Source of the DNA: Scortum barcoo
Taxonomy: Eukaryota; Chordata; Actinopteri; Centrarchiformes; Terapontidae
Direction of reading: 5' to 3'
Assembly (NCBI GenBank): GCA_023238725.1
Contig: CM041550.1
Location: forward strand, 9,750,440 to 9,814,439
DNA length: 64,000 nt
Below are positions 9,397 to 23,134 of the stretch, piece after piece (within the stretch, counting starts at the first letter, position 1; every line of letters begins with the position of its first letter). A program made the position numbers and the translations under genes. Below the pieces are notes generated by a model. It was given only the letters and a program-made list of their open reading frames with translations, was not told the origin of the DNA and ran no database searches.

Positions 9397-12372
9397 ATGT
9401 TGTGGAAAAGCCAAAAAATTGATCAATCAATTTTAAGCCAAGAATATATTTTTTTCTTAGTAGGACTATTTTAATAGAAAGTCCAAATTACAGCGACATC
9501 AGTGTATCAACCTGAAATTTTGATTCACGTTGCACATTTTTATAAGAAAACGTAAAATATCTCAAAGGGCATCTGAAGGCGAAAGCACTCGTCCTGGTCC
9601 TTGCAGAGGCTTTCAGCTATGCAGGGTCATGCCTGCATAATCCACAACAGCCCTTAGACTGCACCTTAGATTTGTTCTTCATCTACTTCTAGAAAAGAGA
9701 TGTGTTCCTCTCATGTTATATTCCTGGGATTTTCAATGCCAGGATGTTGTTGAGTTGCAATTTCATCCTTGAGTGTATTCACTTTCCCCCCGAGGTTCTG
9801 ACACCAAAAGCTGCTGTTTATTGTTGATTTTGAGACAGTTGAATAATTATTCATGAAAATGTCACAAAAAGCGTCTTTGAAGTCCTTTTGAATTTGACAT
9901 TTTTATACTTACTCATTCCGTGTATTTCAGCACAATAAAATTAAAGGTTGTCAGGGGAAAAAAAGGCAGATGGAAGATGAATCACGATGTCCACGTATGT
10001 ATGAAGATGGCAAGATGATAGCGGCTAAAAGGGAAGCAGACAGACAGGGCCAGGGCTTATCGGGGGGCCGCTATGTGACGTGTTGTTAACAGGTCCTGGT
10101 CAAACAGTTCATTCCTCATTATCTTAATGAGATCGCGACCGCAGAACAAATAAGATGAGACATGCCGGGATCGGAAAGACATAGATGAAGTGGTACGGGC
10201 ACAGAGAGGGATTGATGTCGAAGGGTAGCGCAATCAAACTGGAAGGAGGAGGAGATGCAAAGAGGTATTTAATGGAGAGAGGAGAAAATGTGTGTGAGAG
10301 TTGCGAATATTTCAGTGTGTTCAGTTTGTTCTACAGCTAAAAAGCCAAACATATTAAAGAGCAAGCTCCCCTGCATGTGAGTGTGTGTGTCGGGATGGTG
10401 AAGGAGTGTGTTGGACACAGGTGGAGGGATGGTGAAAAATGGATGGATGGACATCTGCAGAGACGGAGTGTTAGCGTCTGTGACAGCAGATTGATGAATT
10501 GCAGGCGGAAAGGTGATGACTTCACGCTTTTCCACGTTTCCTCCTTTAAAGAAACGTAGCTCGGTTCTGCCAGGTTGGTCAGTTTACTCATCGAAGGCTG
10601 CAAACTTAAATGATCGGCGTGTCACGGACCCGCCATTCCTCCATGTGCTCGATGTCAAAGCAGTTATGAGTGATAAAGAGTCTAAGCGTTTCTCTTCTTT
10701 GACACTTACGCACTTGCTTTTACACCACGCTGACTGATACTAAGATAAATGAAGTAGCAGCCGCCGCAGTAATAGTCAAGTGAAATTACTAAAGTGCAGT
10801 CACGTAGTTATATTACTCAGCAGTATATGGAACATTAGCAATATATAGAGCTTGTGAGAAGGGATTATGATATTTTTACTTTGAAACATTTAACTGTCAA
10901 CACTGTTCACAGGAAAAGTAGTGCATCTGCGCCAAGGACAGAAAGCTACTTCCCGTTTGTGTTTGTGTATTTAGCAGGGTGTCTTAACCCTTGTGCCCTC
11001 CTCAAATCTGTATCTGACACTACATAAAAAATACTATACTAAATGCAATCAAATCAGTTTTGTGGCTAATCTTTGACATATCGAAGACCCTAATCTAAAA
11101 AAAAAACAGAAAAAAATATTGCTCTATGATGATTTAATATAAGTTTCTTTGTGCGTGTACGTTTTTGCAATGACGGTGTCCAGAGGGTGCAAATTGTGTG
11201 AAGAGCATAAAACATATGTAAGAGTAAAAGACATTGGATTTCAAAAATGTAACTAAAAAAAAAGGAGGGCATAAGAGTTAGAAATGCTTACATTCAATTA
11301 ACCATGGGCCACATATAAGTTGCTCTATGTATTGGACTGTAACTGTGGAGACTGTCCTCAAAAAAAAAAAAAAAAAACAGCATCCATCATTTGTTCAAGT
11401 GCCTAAAATGACCTACCTACGTAACAGCAAGGACCTCATGTAAGCAGCATCAAGCCTGACCTTTGTCTCTCAAAGGCAAAGGCACGACTAATGTTGCTAG
11501 TGCTGCAAAACCTCTGAGGGAAAATAGACGGAGAGGTCATCAAAGCACGTGCCATTTGACACGGGAGATCCCACCTCCTACTGACACGCAGCACTGGTTT
11601 ACTTTAACCCTGACATGACCTTTCCTCATCCTTAATCAATTCGTTCTTCTTACAACCATTCCCATGAAGATTCCTTTAACCGAGGAGGGTTTTTTCCCCC
11701 TTAAATCTAACCAATCCTCAAACATAGCAGTGTGACCTTTGGGCACAAATTATTAAGGTTTTATTCCTCTTCCTTGGTTTAAGCCAACTGGTGGTCTGTT
11801 GCCTGCAGCTCTTGTATCTTGCTGATTTGGCTCAGGTTGTGTGTGTGTGTGTGTTAATAGACATGTATGTGCTGGATGTTTTCCTTTCCCCAAACAGGTG
11901 AGGGTGAAAGAGAGAGATCAAGAAAGGCAGGCAGAGACAACAAGATGGGTAAATCCTGGGAGAGAGAGAGCGAGCGAGAGAGAGACTGACAGAGAAGAAA
12001 CTTGACTGAAGGAGAGGGACATGGAGCTCCCTCCCGCTGATGGACTTATTAGCATATCATTCTCACACCTCACACTCTCTCCCAGCTGCCATTAGCTAGT
12101 ATAAAGGGTGGGAGGTCCCAGCAGGAGGGTTTGTGGTAGATGTGTTGGGGGGGTGTCTAGGGATGTTGCTGGGTGTTGATACGTGCGCGTGTTTGTGTGT
12201 GTGTGTTTCCACAGCCATTGTGGGCCTGTTAACACTTCAGTGCTGGTCCATTCACAAGGCTGAGCTCTTACAAACCCGCCACTTGTCTCACTATGAATCT
12301 AATTAGTTTAGTAAAGTGACATAAACTGGGGCTAAATGAGTCCATCTTACTCAGCAATACTTTAACAACTGT

Positions 12373-12468
12373 AAAAAAAAAAAAAAAAAAAAAACTGTAA
12401 AAAAAAAAAAAAACCTCAGTTTTTTTGTAAAAAAATTTATATTCTAATACTAGTATTAGAATATAAAT
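12373..12468. repeat. Twin A-tracts followed by a perfect 34-bp palindrome
   Basis: Two CTGT-A(n) units (A-tracts of 22 and 15 nt) are followed by CCTCAG, a T-run, GTAAAA, and then a palindrome at 12435-12468. Each palindrome arm is 17 bp (ATTTATATTCTAATACT and its exact complement) with no spacer. No gene or TE boundary is evident. Confidence 0.85.
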
Positions 12469-14001
12469 GGTCATTCACATTCAAATACATTCAGAAGATG
12501 CAAAGAGTTGCATCTCTTCACTGCCCCTTTAGCCTGGGAAACATCCAACAGACTGCTGGTAATGCACAACAGATGACTCACCAGCAAAATTTAACTCAAG
12601 GATTAGTCCAAGACGCTCACAGCATGTCAAGGAACTAAGAATTTATAGCAAAGGCTCTGCTGTGTGAGGGAGCTCTTGATGAATTCAAGTGGCCAGGAGG
12701 TTTCTGATGAGAGAGCTAATCACCCTTAATGAACACATGCATGGACATCAGCGAAACCACAGCGGTTACCATATATGAAGCAGATGGCGGTGCTTCATTT
12801 TGTGTTAAAAAAAAAAAAAGAGGATGCAGCATGTCTTCATTACATTATTTAAAAAATGGAGGTGTGTGGAATACATTTTGTGCTGGTTGGAAGTTGGAAG
12901 TTAAGTGGGAATCCTGAACATTAATAAAAAAAAAATTCAGATGACCCTCCTAGAACCTGTCCATGATTTTAGACATTTGATCTTGATTTTTTTTCTGTTT
13001 CATTGGGGTATGATTTATTTTAGCATAGTTTTTATTATTTAGAAAAAAAAAAAACATGGCCATTATTTGATGCTATCTCCGAGTGGCATACTGCAGCTTC
13101 AGATATGATAAAATTAACTTTTTTTTTGCCCAGAGGTACATTTCTGGTTGGGATTTGTCAGAACAGATCAGAGCAGAGTAGTTTCCAGTAGCAGTTAAAA
13201 CTCAGCAGATGTTTTTTATGTGATCATATCATTTCCCATTTATCGTGAAAGGCATATGGACACTCCCCAGCTTAAAAACACATCGGTGAGGACATAAAAT
13301 GATTTCATCGGTGGGATTTAATATGGAAAACCATTTATTTGCACCTGGCCACTCCTAGTCCGTCTGCTGTCACTGATGTACCCGGTTATTATCACTCATT
13401 AACGGCCTTTTTCTAACTTTTTTCCTGTTCTATTTCAATGTCAACTTTTTCTTTGAATCTCTGTGGTATGGCAACATAGATGCACACTGCAGATCAGACT
13501 GCATGAACACATCAGAGAAACAAAACAAACCAAAAAAAAAAAAATCAGAAAAACAGAAATCTGACTTGTTTTTTTGGTTTTGGTGCTCTCGTTTATTAGA
13601 ATATCCCTTTCAACATGAAAACAAGAAAGCACTCAACCATTTTCCTTCTTTCAAAGCCTTCAAATAATGAAAAAGGTAAGCGCCTCCATTTTTCATTTGC
13701 CGGATTAAATGGAATAATTTAATTTTGGGATGAGACACAGACTTAGACACAGTTTAGTTCATAGTTCTTATATGAAAGCAAGCCAGGTGTATCATAGTCA
13801 CACAATTTGGCATACACTTGTAACCCTGGTGAAGTTTTAACTGCTAAAACAACATCCATATTACTGTGTACACTGTTTTTAGAGATCATTTATGGGCATA
13901 TATGCACATAAACTCTGAGGCTTTTCGTGTTGATCCCACTGAGAGAACGCCAATAAAAGGTCATGGGGTGTGTCTTCAGCTAGTGACAGCGGCGTACTTA
14001 C

Positions 14002-14067
14002 GGCTTTGACACTGATCCTCTTTGGGTCCCCAGCAGCGGCCGTTACAGGAGCGATGGCACTTCTGAC
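14002..14067 (-). CDS. erbb4: erbb4 coding exon 5 (start of Cys-rich domain II)
   Basis: The minus strand reads, after the T carried over from exon 4, CQKCHRSCNGRCWGPKEDQ then CQS, and leaves one base in phase 1. The Cys spacing (C-x2-C-x3-C-x3-C) and the GRCWGP motif are the start of the ErbB furin-like Cys-rich domain, which holds the dimerisation arm further on. The acceptor is TGCGCAG (AG at 14069-14068) after a CT-rich tract. The donor is GCC|GTAAGT (GT at 14001-14000). Its 66-bp length equals the human exon as I recall it. The exon is too short for ORF-length filters and was found by continuing the phase from exon 4. The next exon (expected about 119 bp) was not found between 1 and 14001 and probably lies outside the window. 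Confidence 0.94.
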
Positions 14068-14751
14068 CTGCGCACAAGTTGAAGGAGAAGAAGACGATTG
14101 GCATTTCAAGTGGTTACCTAATCGCAAAATATTTCCGGTATCATCTCTCAAAAATCCATATGAGCTGAACCTTAAAATGGACTGGAGGCTTGGTCAGCTG
14201 AGTCTGTGTGCCATCAAGCACTCCAATGAAGCCCAAGTTGATCCAAATAGTGAGTGAGCCCAGGATGTGGCTGTTCCCTTGGCTTACCTTGAGTGTGTGT
14301 GTGTATGTGTGTGTGTGTTTGTGTGGCGTTTTCTCTCGTTCTCCCTGCAACACCATACAACCCACCTGATTAAAGCCTTCTTTATAAATGCATATCAAGA
14401 ACTTTGGGAGTGTTTGATATTTTTTTAGAGTCTGACATAATAAGCACAATCTGCAAAAAATGTGGGCACTTGAATTCTTCACAGGACTGGTGTGTCGTTA
14501 ATTATATGATCCAACGATGATGGCCGTATGTGTATTAATTGGTTTGATTTAAAAAGCTCTTTCTACCCTTGGAATAACTAATTGATTGTAATTTTTTCAC
14601 ATTCACGTCAACTAAAACGTAATTGAGCGTTTTTTTATTCCAGGTATTTTTATTATTATCCGAGGAAAATGACGAAACTTGAAGTCTTTTGCAATCACAG
14701 AAGAGCATCGCCCCCCTTCTTGACTAGTGCGTGCTGCTCCAGTCATCAAAC

Positions 14752-14779
14752 AAAAAAAAAAAAAAAAAAAAAAAAAAAA
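14752..14779. repeat. 28-nt A-tract
   Basis: This is a pure A homopolymer. No adjacent retrogene or SINE body and no flanking duplication was recognised, so it is listed only as a simple repeat. Confidence 0.9.
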
Positions 14780-16309
14780 GACCTGAATAACCTTGGCACA
14801 GGTTGTTTTGTAAAAATAATTATTTATGTCACTTCACTCTAACTCAGCTTGAAACCATCACACATCAGACTGAGATAAAAGCGGCAAAGCAGCAGAAAGC
14901 AGCATCATACCCTCAGAGCTTTCGCCGGTGCCTTTCTGGCTTTTTTGGAGGACTTAATTGACTGTCTGGTAATTGACTGCGGGGGAAGTGAGCCTGGATA
15001 AGTGCAGAAGTGCTGTCCTCTGTCCATCAGCCTCTCCAGATGAGAGCTATTAGCATTGAGACTGACTCTATTCCCCACCACGAGCCTCTCCATCCTCTGC
15101 CCTCCTCTCCTGCCTCATCTGTGCCCCTCTCCACCGCGCATTTCATCTTCTTTCATCCTCAATCCACCCCTCGCTGATTCATCACTCCTCTGCGGTTCTC
15201 TTTCACTTCATGTCTATCCCTGTGTCGCTCTTCTCGTCTTTTTTTACCCACTCCGTCCCTCCGCTTTTTCTCTTCCTCCCCGACCCGTTCCCCCTCAGGA
15301 AGGAGGGGATCGGCGGCCTTGACAGTATGAAACGTAGGCGTACGAACAGGACAAATGTCAGCCGGCCATAAGTGGTTGTCTGAGTGCGCGGGACCTCCGT
15401 TGCACTTCGTTATATCTCTGTTCTCCCCCGAGCCCGGTGCCCTGTGAAGTCAGGCCAAATAGTTTTCCTTTAGTGTCCAAGGCCTTCACTATCTCAACTT
15501 ATAAATTTCCAGCGACCTAGAATAAACCTGTCCAACCCTCCCACCTGCATCATAATCTTTTACAGCTTTCTTAAAACAGACCCCCGAAGGTTAAAATGTC
15601 AAGGATGTTCCCATGCAAGGTCTGGTGTGGTTCAAAAGGCATATGGGGGATTTTTTTTTTTTTTTTTTTAACTGAATCAATGGGCCATGGATTTTAAAAT
15701 TATCATCCTGTTTTTGAAAAGAGACCAATAAACACAACAACCGCCGCACAAATAAGTCATAGCAATCATAACAACGCAAAGCCCGTGTCGAAAGAATGAA
15801 GAACGAAATGGAAATTATGTTATCAATTGTAGATTACAGATTTGGAGACCCTTGATCTTTTGGCGGAGACGAGAAACTTGCCCGGGAGTAAGGGTCGATC
15901 CGGGGCTAACGGGGCTGCAGAAAGGAGGGCGATTGAGGAGAATATCAATGCTCGGAGCTGTGTCTCAAATCTGCATTTGGAGCCTTCAGCAGCGAGCGCT
16001 GCGAGAGGGACAGATGCCCAAGGACAGATGCGGAGACTCTCTCTTTATTTTGTTCCATACTGATGAAGCATTTTTATTTATTTATTTTTTTATTTTTAAT
16101 GCCGTTTTATATCCGTTGATGAATGGGGCGAGACAGCTTAGAGAAAACAGAGACAACAACAGATTTACAAGTCAAACAGCTTGAGCACTAAATTAATGAC
16201 AGAAGCAGAGAGTGTTAAGAGGTTAAGTCACTTATGAACAAAGAAAAAGGGTCAGAAGAGGTGACTTAATGCATCTTTACTTCACCAACAAGCACCTCAA
16301 ACATCATTC

Positions 16310-16570
16310 CCTCACCCCCTGTGGAGATGTATGTTTATTTTCTCCCAATATATTGGGATAATACATTTGTTATGTCTCCCAGCTGGCTACAGCGGGGGCA
16401 TTAATGTATTAATGTGACGTGAGCGAGTGGTCATTGTGGATTACTATGATAAGCAAAGTGACAGAATGGGGTCAAGGGGTGATTTTTTTGCTTCTCACAC
16501 TCGGCCGCTTGTTGTGAGTGGAGCAGGTCAAGATGCGGGGTCTCATTTTGATGAAGCTCTTTGTCACCGC
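16310..16570. promoter_or_regulatory. Candidate conserved non-coding island in intron 4
   Basis: This is balanced-composition sequence without simple repeats, containing ATTAATGTATTAATGTGACG (homeodomain-like and CRE-like words). It lies about 1 kb upstream, in plus coordinates, of exon 4 and so inside intron 4. The call rests on composition alone. Confidence 0.2.
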
Positions 16571-17482
16571 TAACCGGCCCTTTCTGCCTTACAACAGCCG
16601 TCTGAAAGTGTAAATGAAATGGCTCTGCACTTTTTAAAAAGGCCAGATTTGGATTTTTTCCAGGAATTTCCAGGCAGAGCTGGCTTTGCTTTCAATGGAG
16701 ATGGTTTAAGCGAACGACCAAGCATTTGCCTGATTACCGCTCCTTAAGTGCTGTTGAGCAAGGCAATTGAAGGATAGCTATGCCAATTAGTCACATCATT
16801 GTTCATTTACTTGGTGAGTACTTTTGCATTTGTGGAAAAAAAAAAAAAAAGAAGTTGTGCAAAGGTTTTTGTGGTTCCAGAAGAATCGGAGCAAAGTCTG
16901 ATGATTTCACTTGTGGTATTACCCGTTGGGGCTGAAAACTAGAGGTTAATAAAAAAAATAAAAAAAGAAATATCTGGGGTTGTGGAGTTTTAAAAGAAGT
17001 GATTTTACTTGATCTCTGAGGCCTGCTGCTGCTTCCTGCTTCAGGCTTTAGGCTCAAGGCAACATTAGCCACTTTTAGCATAACATATTTTTGGTCTGTA
17101 ACCAAACTGTCAGCAGTTGAGTTGCATTGTGGGTAATGTAGGTGCCAGATTTTGAAAAAAATAAAAAAAAATACTAATCGACTAATACATGGAATAAAAA
17201 AGACAATGTCTCTGATTTTGCACCATCGATGCTCAATCGTGCATTCGATGATGTTGTAAAGGTGCAATGTTAAACTGGTGGAGTACTCTTTAAGTTTACC
17301 AGCATCAGTGTTGCTGCTCAGTGTCTGGCAGATTAGACTGAGATTTCACTCTGCTACAGTCCTGCTGTGAATGAATTGTGGAGCAACAGCGACGCTCTCA
17401 TAACAACTTTCCCCACAAATTAAAGGTTAGCAGGTTATCAGATCTCTTCGTCTTTCACGCTTATCCTCGCTGGGTAACTTAC

Positions 17483-17614
17483 ATGAGACGCTGCTGTTGG
17501 TGGGAACCACCACCGGATGGATCTGTGGTTTCTTGACGATGTCCTGCCAATGGATCGTGTCTGCGTGACACAGGAACTTGTTCTGGTCAACATACACACC
17601 GCCGCTCAGGATCT
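17483..17614 (-). CDS. erbb4: erbb4 coding exon 4 (end of L domain I)
   Basis: The minus strand gives a completed Glu codon, then 43 codons starting ILSGGVYVDQNKFLCHADTI, then one base (T) of a split Cys codon. The acceptor is CCCACAG (AG at 17616-17615) after a CT-rich tract. The donor is CAT|GTAAGT (GT at 17482-17481). The phase is 1 on both sides and matches exons 3 and 5. The exon is 132 bp; I recall 135 bp for human, so it is one codon shorter. The first half, through HWQDIV, is very close to human ErbB4. The second half (KKPQIHPVVVPTNSSVS) diverges strongly but keeps an N-S-S sequon. It completes L domain I of the extracellular receptor. ErbB3 shares the ILSGGVY start but not VDQNKFLC, so erbb4 is preferred. 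Confidence 0.95.
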
Positions 17615-20600
17615 CTGTGGGGTAGAGAGAGAGAAAGAACGCAGACAGTCAATACACACATACACACTCACAGGGCTTTCTGGGTACTTATCTGTTTCTG
17701 CCTGAAGGATGCACCTAATTCAGCCATCCTGATGTGTTATTTGAATTTCCAGCTTTTTCCCCCTTATGATTTCATAATTAACAACCGACATGGCCAGACA
17801 CTGCACATTTGAGTCGATATCATTAACATTCTTGATTGGATAGGCATTTTGTCCTTTTCTTCCCATCTGAGGGCGAGGGCAGTGCTGGGGTTTGGTGGTA
17901 AGCCGCTGATCTTTAGACCCACACACACACACACATCTGAGGATGGCTGCTGTTGAGAGGCAGAGAGGACAAAGCCGTGTCATACTGCTGTTATTACAAC
18001 CTCTGATCTCTTTTCATTTTGTTGTTTTCCTCATCCTTTTCTTCCCACGCTGCAAGCAGACAGAATCAATTATGCCTCACTACCATCACAACACACAAAA
18101 TCCATCTGGGGTTTAAGCTCCAGTAAGGGACAGCAGCTCTAACAAGTTGGTAATTTCATATTTCACCAAGGTGGTGGGGAAAAAAAGAAAAAAAAGTCAT
18201 GTATCTCACCATCATAATATGCATCGCCTTATCGAACCAATGGTCCGCGGATTGATTCCTTTCACCACGCATGAATGCACACACACAGGCACACACACAC
18301 AAAGTCTGTTGAATGCTTGGATATGGAGGGTGGTTCCGATTATTGTTGTGCAGGAGTTTAGAGAAATACATAATCCTGACTTTTATGTGAGAGAGAAAGA
18401 GTGTGAAAGAGAAAAGAAAGAGAGACAAAATAAGGATGGGAGAAAGCCACGGAGACGGATGGCGGCAAAGAAAGACGGAGTGGAGCCCAGTAGCAGATTT
18501 GCATTATTTACAGAGCTCGCGTGTGCTCTATCTCCCTACAAACAGATTACTGACACAGGGCTGAAACCGATGAGACACATAATCATACACGAGGCATCCC
18601 GCCAGCACCACACAGAAACAGCCAAATACAATATCGTCCCACAAAGGCCCGATGGAATGATACTCCTTGGGTAATGGGTGGCGGTGCTGTTACCTACACA
18701 GGCCCAGATTCCCAAACCTCAGCTCCCCCTCTCTATCTTTCTGCGTGTGCGGCGGGAGTTCAGGAGAGAAATTAATCCTGCCTCTCACCATGGGAGGGAT
18801 ATCGCTCGGCTAGGAGGAGGCCGCGTCTCACATTCAAATTGTTTGCACAATGGGATGCTGCTGGCAAAGTAGGGCAATGGACAAACCAACAGAGGAAGAA
18901 AAGCGTTTTTTATGAGAGAAATGCCAGCGGGTCATCTCAACCCCGGTTAAACAAGATACAAACACAACATCCGGGCGTTCACCTTCAGACTGGCTGGCTG
19001 GAGCGTAGTGGAGCCAAAATAAGCCACATTTTGGGTGTAAACAGATCCAAGACGTAATTAGAGAGCTTTCACACCTGCAGTTTGACAGAATCCAGGGTGA
19101 AATTGTCACATTGTTGAATTTTTAATTTGGTTTGGTTAGTGTTAGCATCACTCGCCTGACATTTCCTGTTCTCAGAAATAATGGATCAAATTTATGTGGC
19201 CTTGGGCTTTTCAGTTTTGCTTTGGTGTTTTTCTTTATCAATCAAATGCTTTAAAAAAGGCAAACAGTGTGAGCTGTTGAAGATTTTACTCTGGGAATGA
19301 GATGAGTGAGACAGTACCGAAGGAGAGGGCAGGCCCTGATGAGAGAGAGGCATTATAACGTGTTGTCCTACACAGACGACAAGCAACGTATGGTCATAAT
19401 AAGTTATGTATTTGAAAGTTATCAACCACAATGCACTGTGAAAGAAAAAAAAACTGCACTATCTGACAAAACACTCCAGGGTTCAATTAAAATGAACCAA
19501 ACAACTTAGGTGTGAAAGCACCCTTAGCCACAGTTCACAAGTGCCACAAACTCATTAATTATTGACCAGTCGTACTCTTTAGTGTCTATGAGAGTGTCCA
19601 TGAACCTCACTAAACAATATCTTGAAAAGTCATTGCAAATTTCCACAGTGAAATCAGAGACAAGTATTGCTCTTCTTCACATGACTTCCCAATAGACATT
19701 AGGATATTGGGCATTCACACACAAACACAATGACTTGAGAAAAAAAGAGGAACTACATTAAAATGGCAGATATGCAGTGTTAGGCTTGATTCTACAGTAT
19801 TCAGTCTTTGAAAATTTCCAAGTGACAGTAGCCCAGTGGGATAGAAACATGGCATAGTCAGACTGAAAAATAAAACACCCTCTGTTCAGTACTGTCACAA
19901 CAAGTGACCCTCAACACCATCCAGCAGGCTCCACCATCCTCTTATGCTTTCCACACACGACACATCTGAATACATATTGCGCGCACACACACACATATTC
20001 ATTTGCAGTGTGACATGACAAAGTTCAAGACGCTAGGTAACAGTTTAATTGGCTTCTTGCCAGTGCTTTGCCCAAGACAGTTGTAGTATTTCCCATAGCC
20101 TCTGTCACCACAGTATGAATAATTGCCAAACAGACATTGCATAATACCTACAATAACATGCAAAACTCGTGCAGCCTTTGCTTTCATTACGAGTAAACGC
20201 TTGGCTTGCATATTCGCTGCATGTGCAGATGGTGGCCAGGGGAACATCAGTGGTTAAAATCCTGTTGTTGATTGTTTAGTGGGTAGAGAAAATGTCTTAA
20301 TTAGTTCGTTCACGTACCCACAGCTTGTATTTCTATACGAGCCCCCTGCCCTTGTCCCGAGAGAAACTCTAAGCGTCTCTGAATGAGTGCATGGCTTCAA
20401 AAGGCAAAGCAATCTTAGGTATCAGGCCGCATGACCGTTGGAAGAAAACAATATGAAATTCAAGGAGGCGGAACAAATGTATGCAGGCAATTATTTTGAT
20501 GGTAAGTGCTTGTTGTGATTTTTTTTCTTTATTGCAGTGTGGGGATGAGTTTGATTAAGACTGGGAGGCAAATAGCAAACCAATGATCAGAAAAAAAGCC

Positions 20601-22713
20601 ATATTAATGAGTTTGTGAGAGTAAATTAATAAGTGTTGTGTGGATTGTTTAATGAAGAAATATGTGGGACAAACGGGAAGCGCTATAATAAATGGTTGAC
20701 TTGCTCCAGTGTTGGAGGATCCCATTATCCAAAGTTCCCAATGGTGTTTATTCTTCTGGATACCGAAGGAGATCTGTGTGCCGAAGTGCTACCATCAGTG
20801 CACGCAAGAAAGCCCGCTCACTCGATATCTCGGCTTCAGTCTGTCTTCATAGTGTCTGCAAATGTCGGGCATTCACACATAAACGTGAAGAAAAACATAC
20901 CGGCTGGACGAGTAAGTGCACAGTCAGCTGAACAGTAGTTGGGAAGATGGAAAGGCAGCAAGAGAGTCAGAAAGACACTCAAAGAGTCAGGCAATTACAG
21001 TAGACAGACAGGTATTCAATCAGGGAGACAGAGGAGTTTCTCCTCCCCTCCAGCAGTGGGACTGGGGATTTTGCCCGGGGTCTCCACTGTACTGTCTTGT
21101 TGACTCCACGAGCTTCAAGTCGGTTTCGGCTGAGCGCTGCTATCAGCTCAGCGGAACAGAGAGGGGGGGGACTCTGCGGGAAGATGAGGATGCATTCTGG
21201 GTCAGAGAGGCTAAATGCTGGGGTGCAGATCCTGCTGTACAGCCCGGCAGCAGCAAAAGGCTCAAGTTGTTGCTAGGCTGCACTCAGCGGACGGACGTAT
21301 GGATGAAACATCAAAATAAGAGATGAATGCGCGTGCACCGTCCGCACTTTACAGAAAGGAACATGCCCCCGAAAAAAAAAAAAAAAACATTCACACGCTC
21401 ACACACATGGCTCAGGGTTGGCAGTAATGAGGCCCTCATTACTATATGTGCCTTGAGCATCAATTAAATTACCAGTTTGCTTTATCTTGTGACAAGAAGG
21501 TCACTAATTTGAATACCCACAAGAGCTGGGAAAATGTGGGTGGGGGATGTCAGCAGTACTCGACTGTCCCTCCGCAACTGCTATTATGAATCACTTGAGA
21601 AAGAAACACTTGATCAAGGACTGTTTCAGTGGCAAACAACAGTAAGGTATGTTCTAGAAAACTCTTACAAGATAGAGAAAATGGACAATGGAAATGCAAA
21701 TAAGCTTGTTAACAACTACCATGTTGCTAGTCCATAACAGCACATTTCCCAACTACAGATTGAGCATAAGGAGGAGAAAATTAGATAATCACTAGGCACA
21801 GTAATTCTATAGGGGCTTAAAAAAAAAAAAAAAAAAAAGCCTTTGCAGAAAGGGAGTGCATTACTGTAAGAAAAAAGGCAGTCCAGGCTGCTATATGAAC
21901 TGGACCACTTCTTGCACAACAATAGTAGAATAAATTAACTAATGAGTGGGCAAATTGAAGAATGTCCATGGTATTTGGATAGACGATGAATAAATGACTC
22001 CGAGTGATGAATGTTAGGTGATGGGAGAGTGAGTGACATCTGTTTTATCAGCCATCATCCATCAGTGTATCTGTCCATCCGTCATGATCGATGATGGCTA
22101 CTGAAAAAATAATGAGAAAGAAAGAAAAAAGGAAAGAAAGAAAGAGAGACAGAAAGAAAAATCAAATGGAAAGATTGTCTCAAATGTGGTTACAAAGGTT
22201 AAATACATGATGGATAAATCAGTGAATGGAACCACTTGATGAAACAGAACACAGCCTATTCATGCGTCCATTTCCTAATAACAACAGTGATACAGAACCA
22301 GTAAAAGGCCTTAGGTGAGGACATCTCCTGAGTTTTCAGAAGCAGCTCATGTTGCCACACAGTGCTGTGTCAATCACTGCACTCTGAGTTGCTCGTTTGC
22401 TGACAGGAGATGGCAGAACAGCAAATCTCTGCTTTTGCTCTACAAATAGGTGATCTCCCCTCCCATCCAATCATCTGCTGCTGCAGCACAGTTCCATCCT
22501 TTGCCCTCCAGCCCCCACTGTTGCCAAGGAAAAGTGTCTGTATATGTGTGTCTGCATATGTGTTTGTTTGCATGTGTATGACTGCACTAGCATGTAAGTG
22601 AAAGACAAGAAAAAAAGGAAATGTATTCCAAGAGTCCATGGTATTGTCTTGTTTGTGAGTTTTTCATACATCCCAATCACAGTGACAATAAAAACTATGT
22701 GTGTAAAAAAAAA

Positions 22714-23043
<330 letters not shown>

Positions 23044-23134
23044 TGAGGTGACATAGTTATGTATTTTTTTTCTCTTATATATAGAGTTATTATGTCTCAG
23101 CAGATGATCATCTCTCAATAGCAATATATATATA

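Larger units (their letters stand above)
1..14001 (-). other. erbb4: erbb4 intron 5, 5' part (incomplete)
   Basis: This is non-coding sequence downstream, in gene direction, of the exon 5 donor. It is AT-rich and carries no recognisable host exon. It holds the TTAA element, the RTE-like LINE, a perfect palindrome with A-tracts, and short GT and GA repeats. Stretches 1-4248 and 9397-12370 hold nothing I can name beyond scattered homopolymers and short (GT)n; open frames there are short and without recognisable similarity. Confidence 0.85.
14068..17482 (-). other. erbb4: erbb4 intron 4 (complete, 3415 bp)
   Basis: It is bounded by the exon 4 donor (GTAAGT) and the exon 5 acceptor (GCGCAG), both in phase 1. 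It contains a short (GT)n near 14294-14320, a 28-nt A-tract (14752-14779), a T-tract (15651-15669), an A-tract near 16836-16850 and a low-repeat island at 16310-16570. No other exon or RNA gene was recognised. Confidence 0.9.

Noticed and set aside
1..14001. Search for erbb4 exon 6
   Set aside because: No minus-strand match to the expected CAEQCDGRCYGP-type Cys-rich sequence was seen; the exon probably lies left of the window.
14752..14779. A-tract as a retrogene or SINE tail
   Set aside because: No element body, promoter boxes or flanking duplication recognised next to it.
18147..18674. 175-codon plus-strand open frame
   Set aside because: Low-complexity Lys/Arg/Glu-rich middle from GA repeats, no domain, no splice context, and antisense to erbb4 intron 3.
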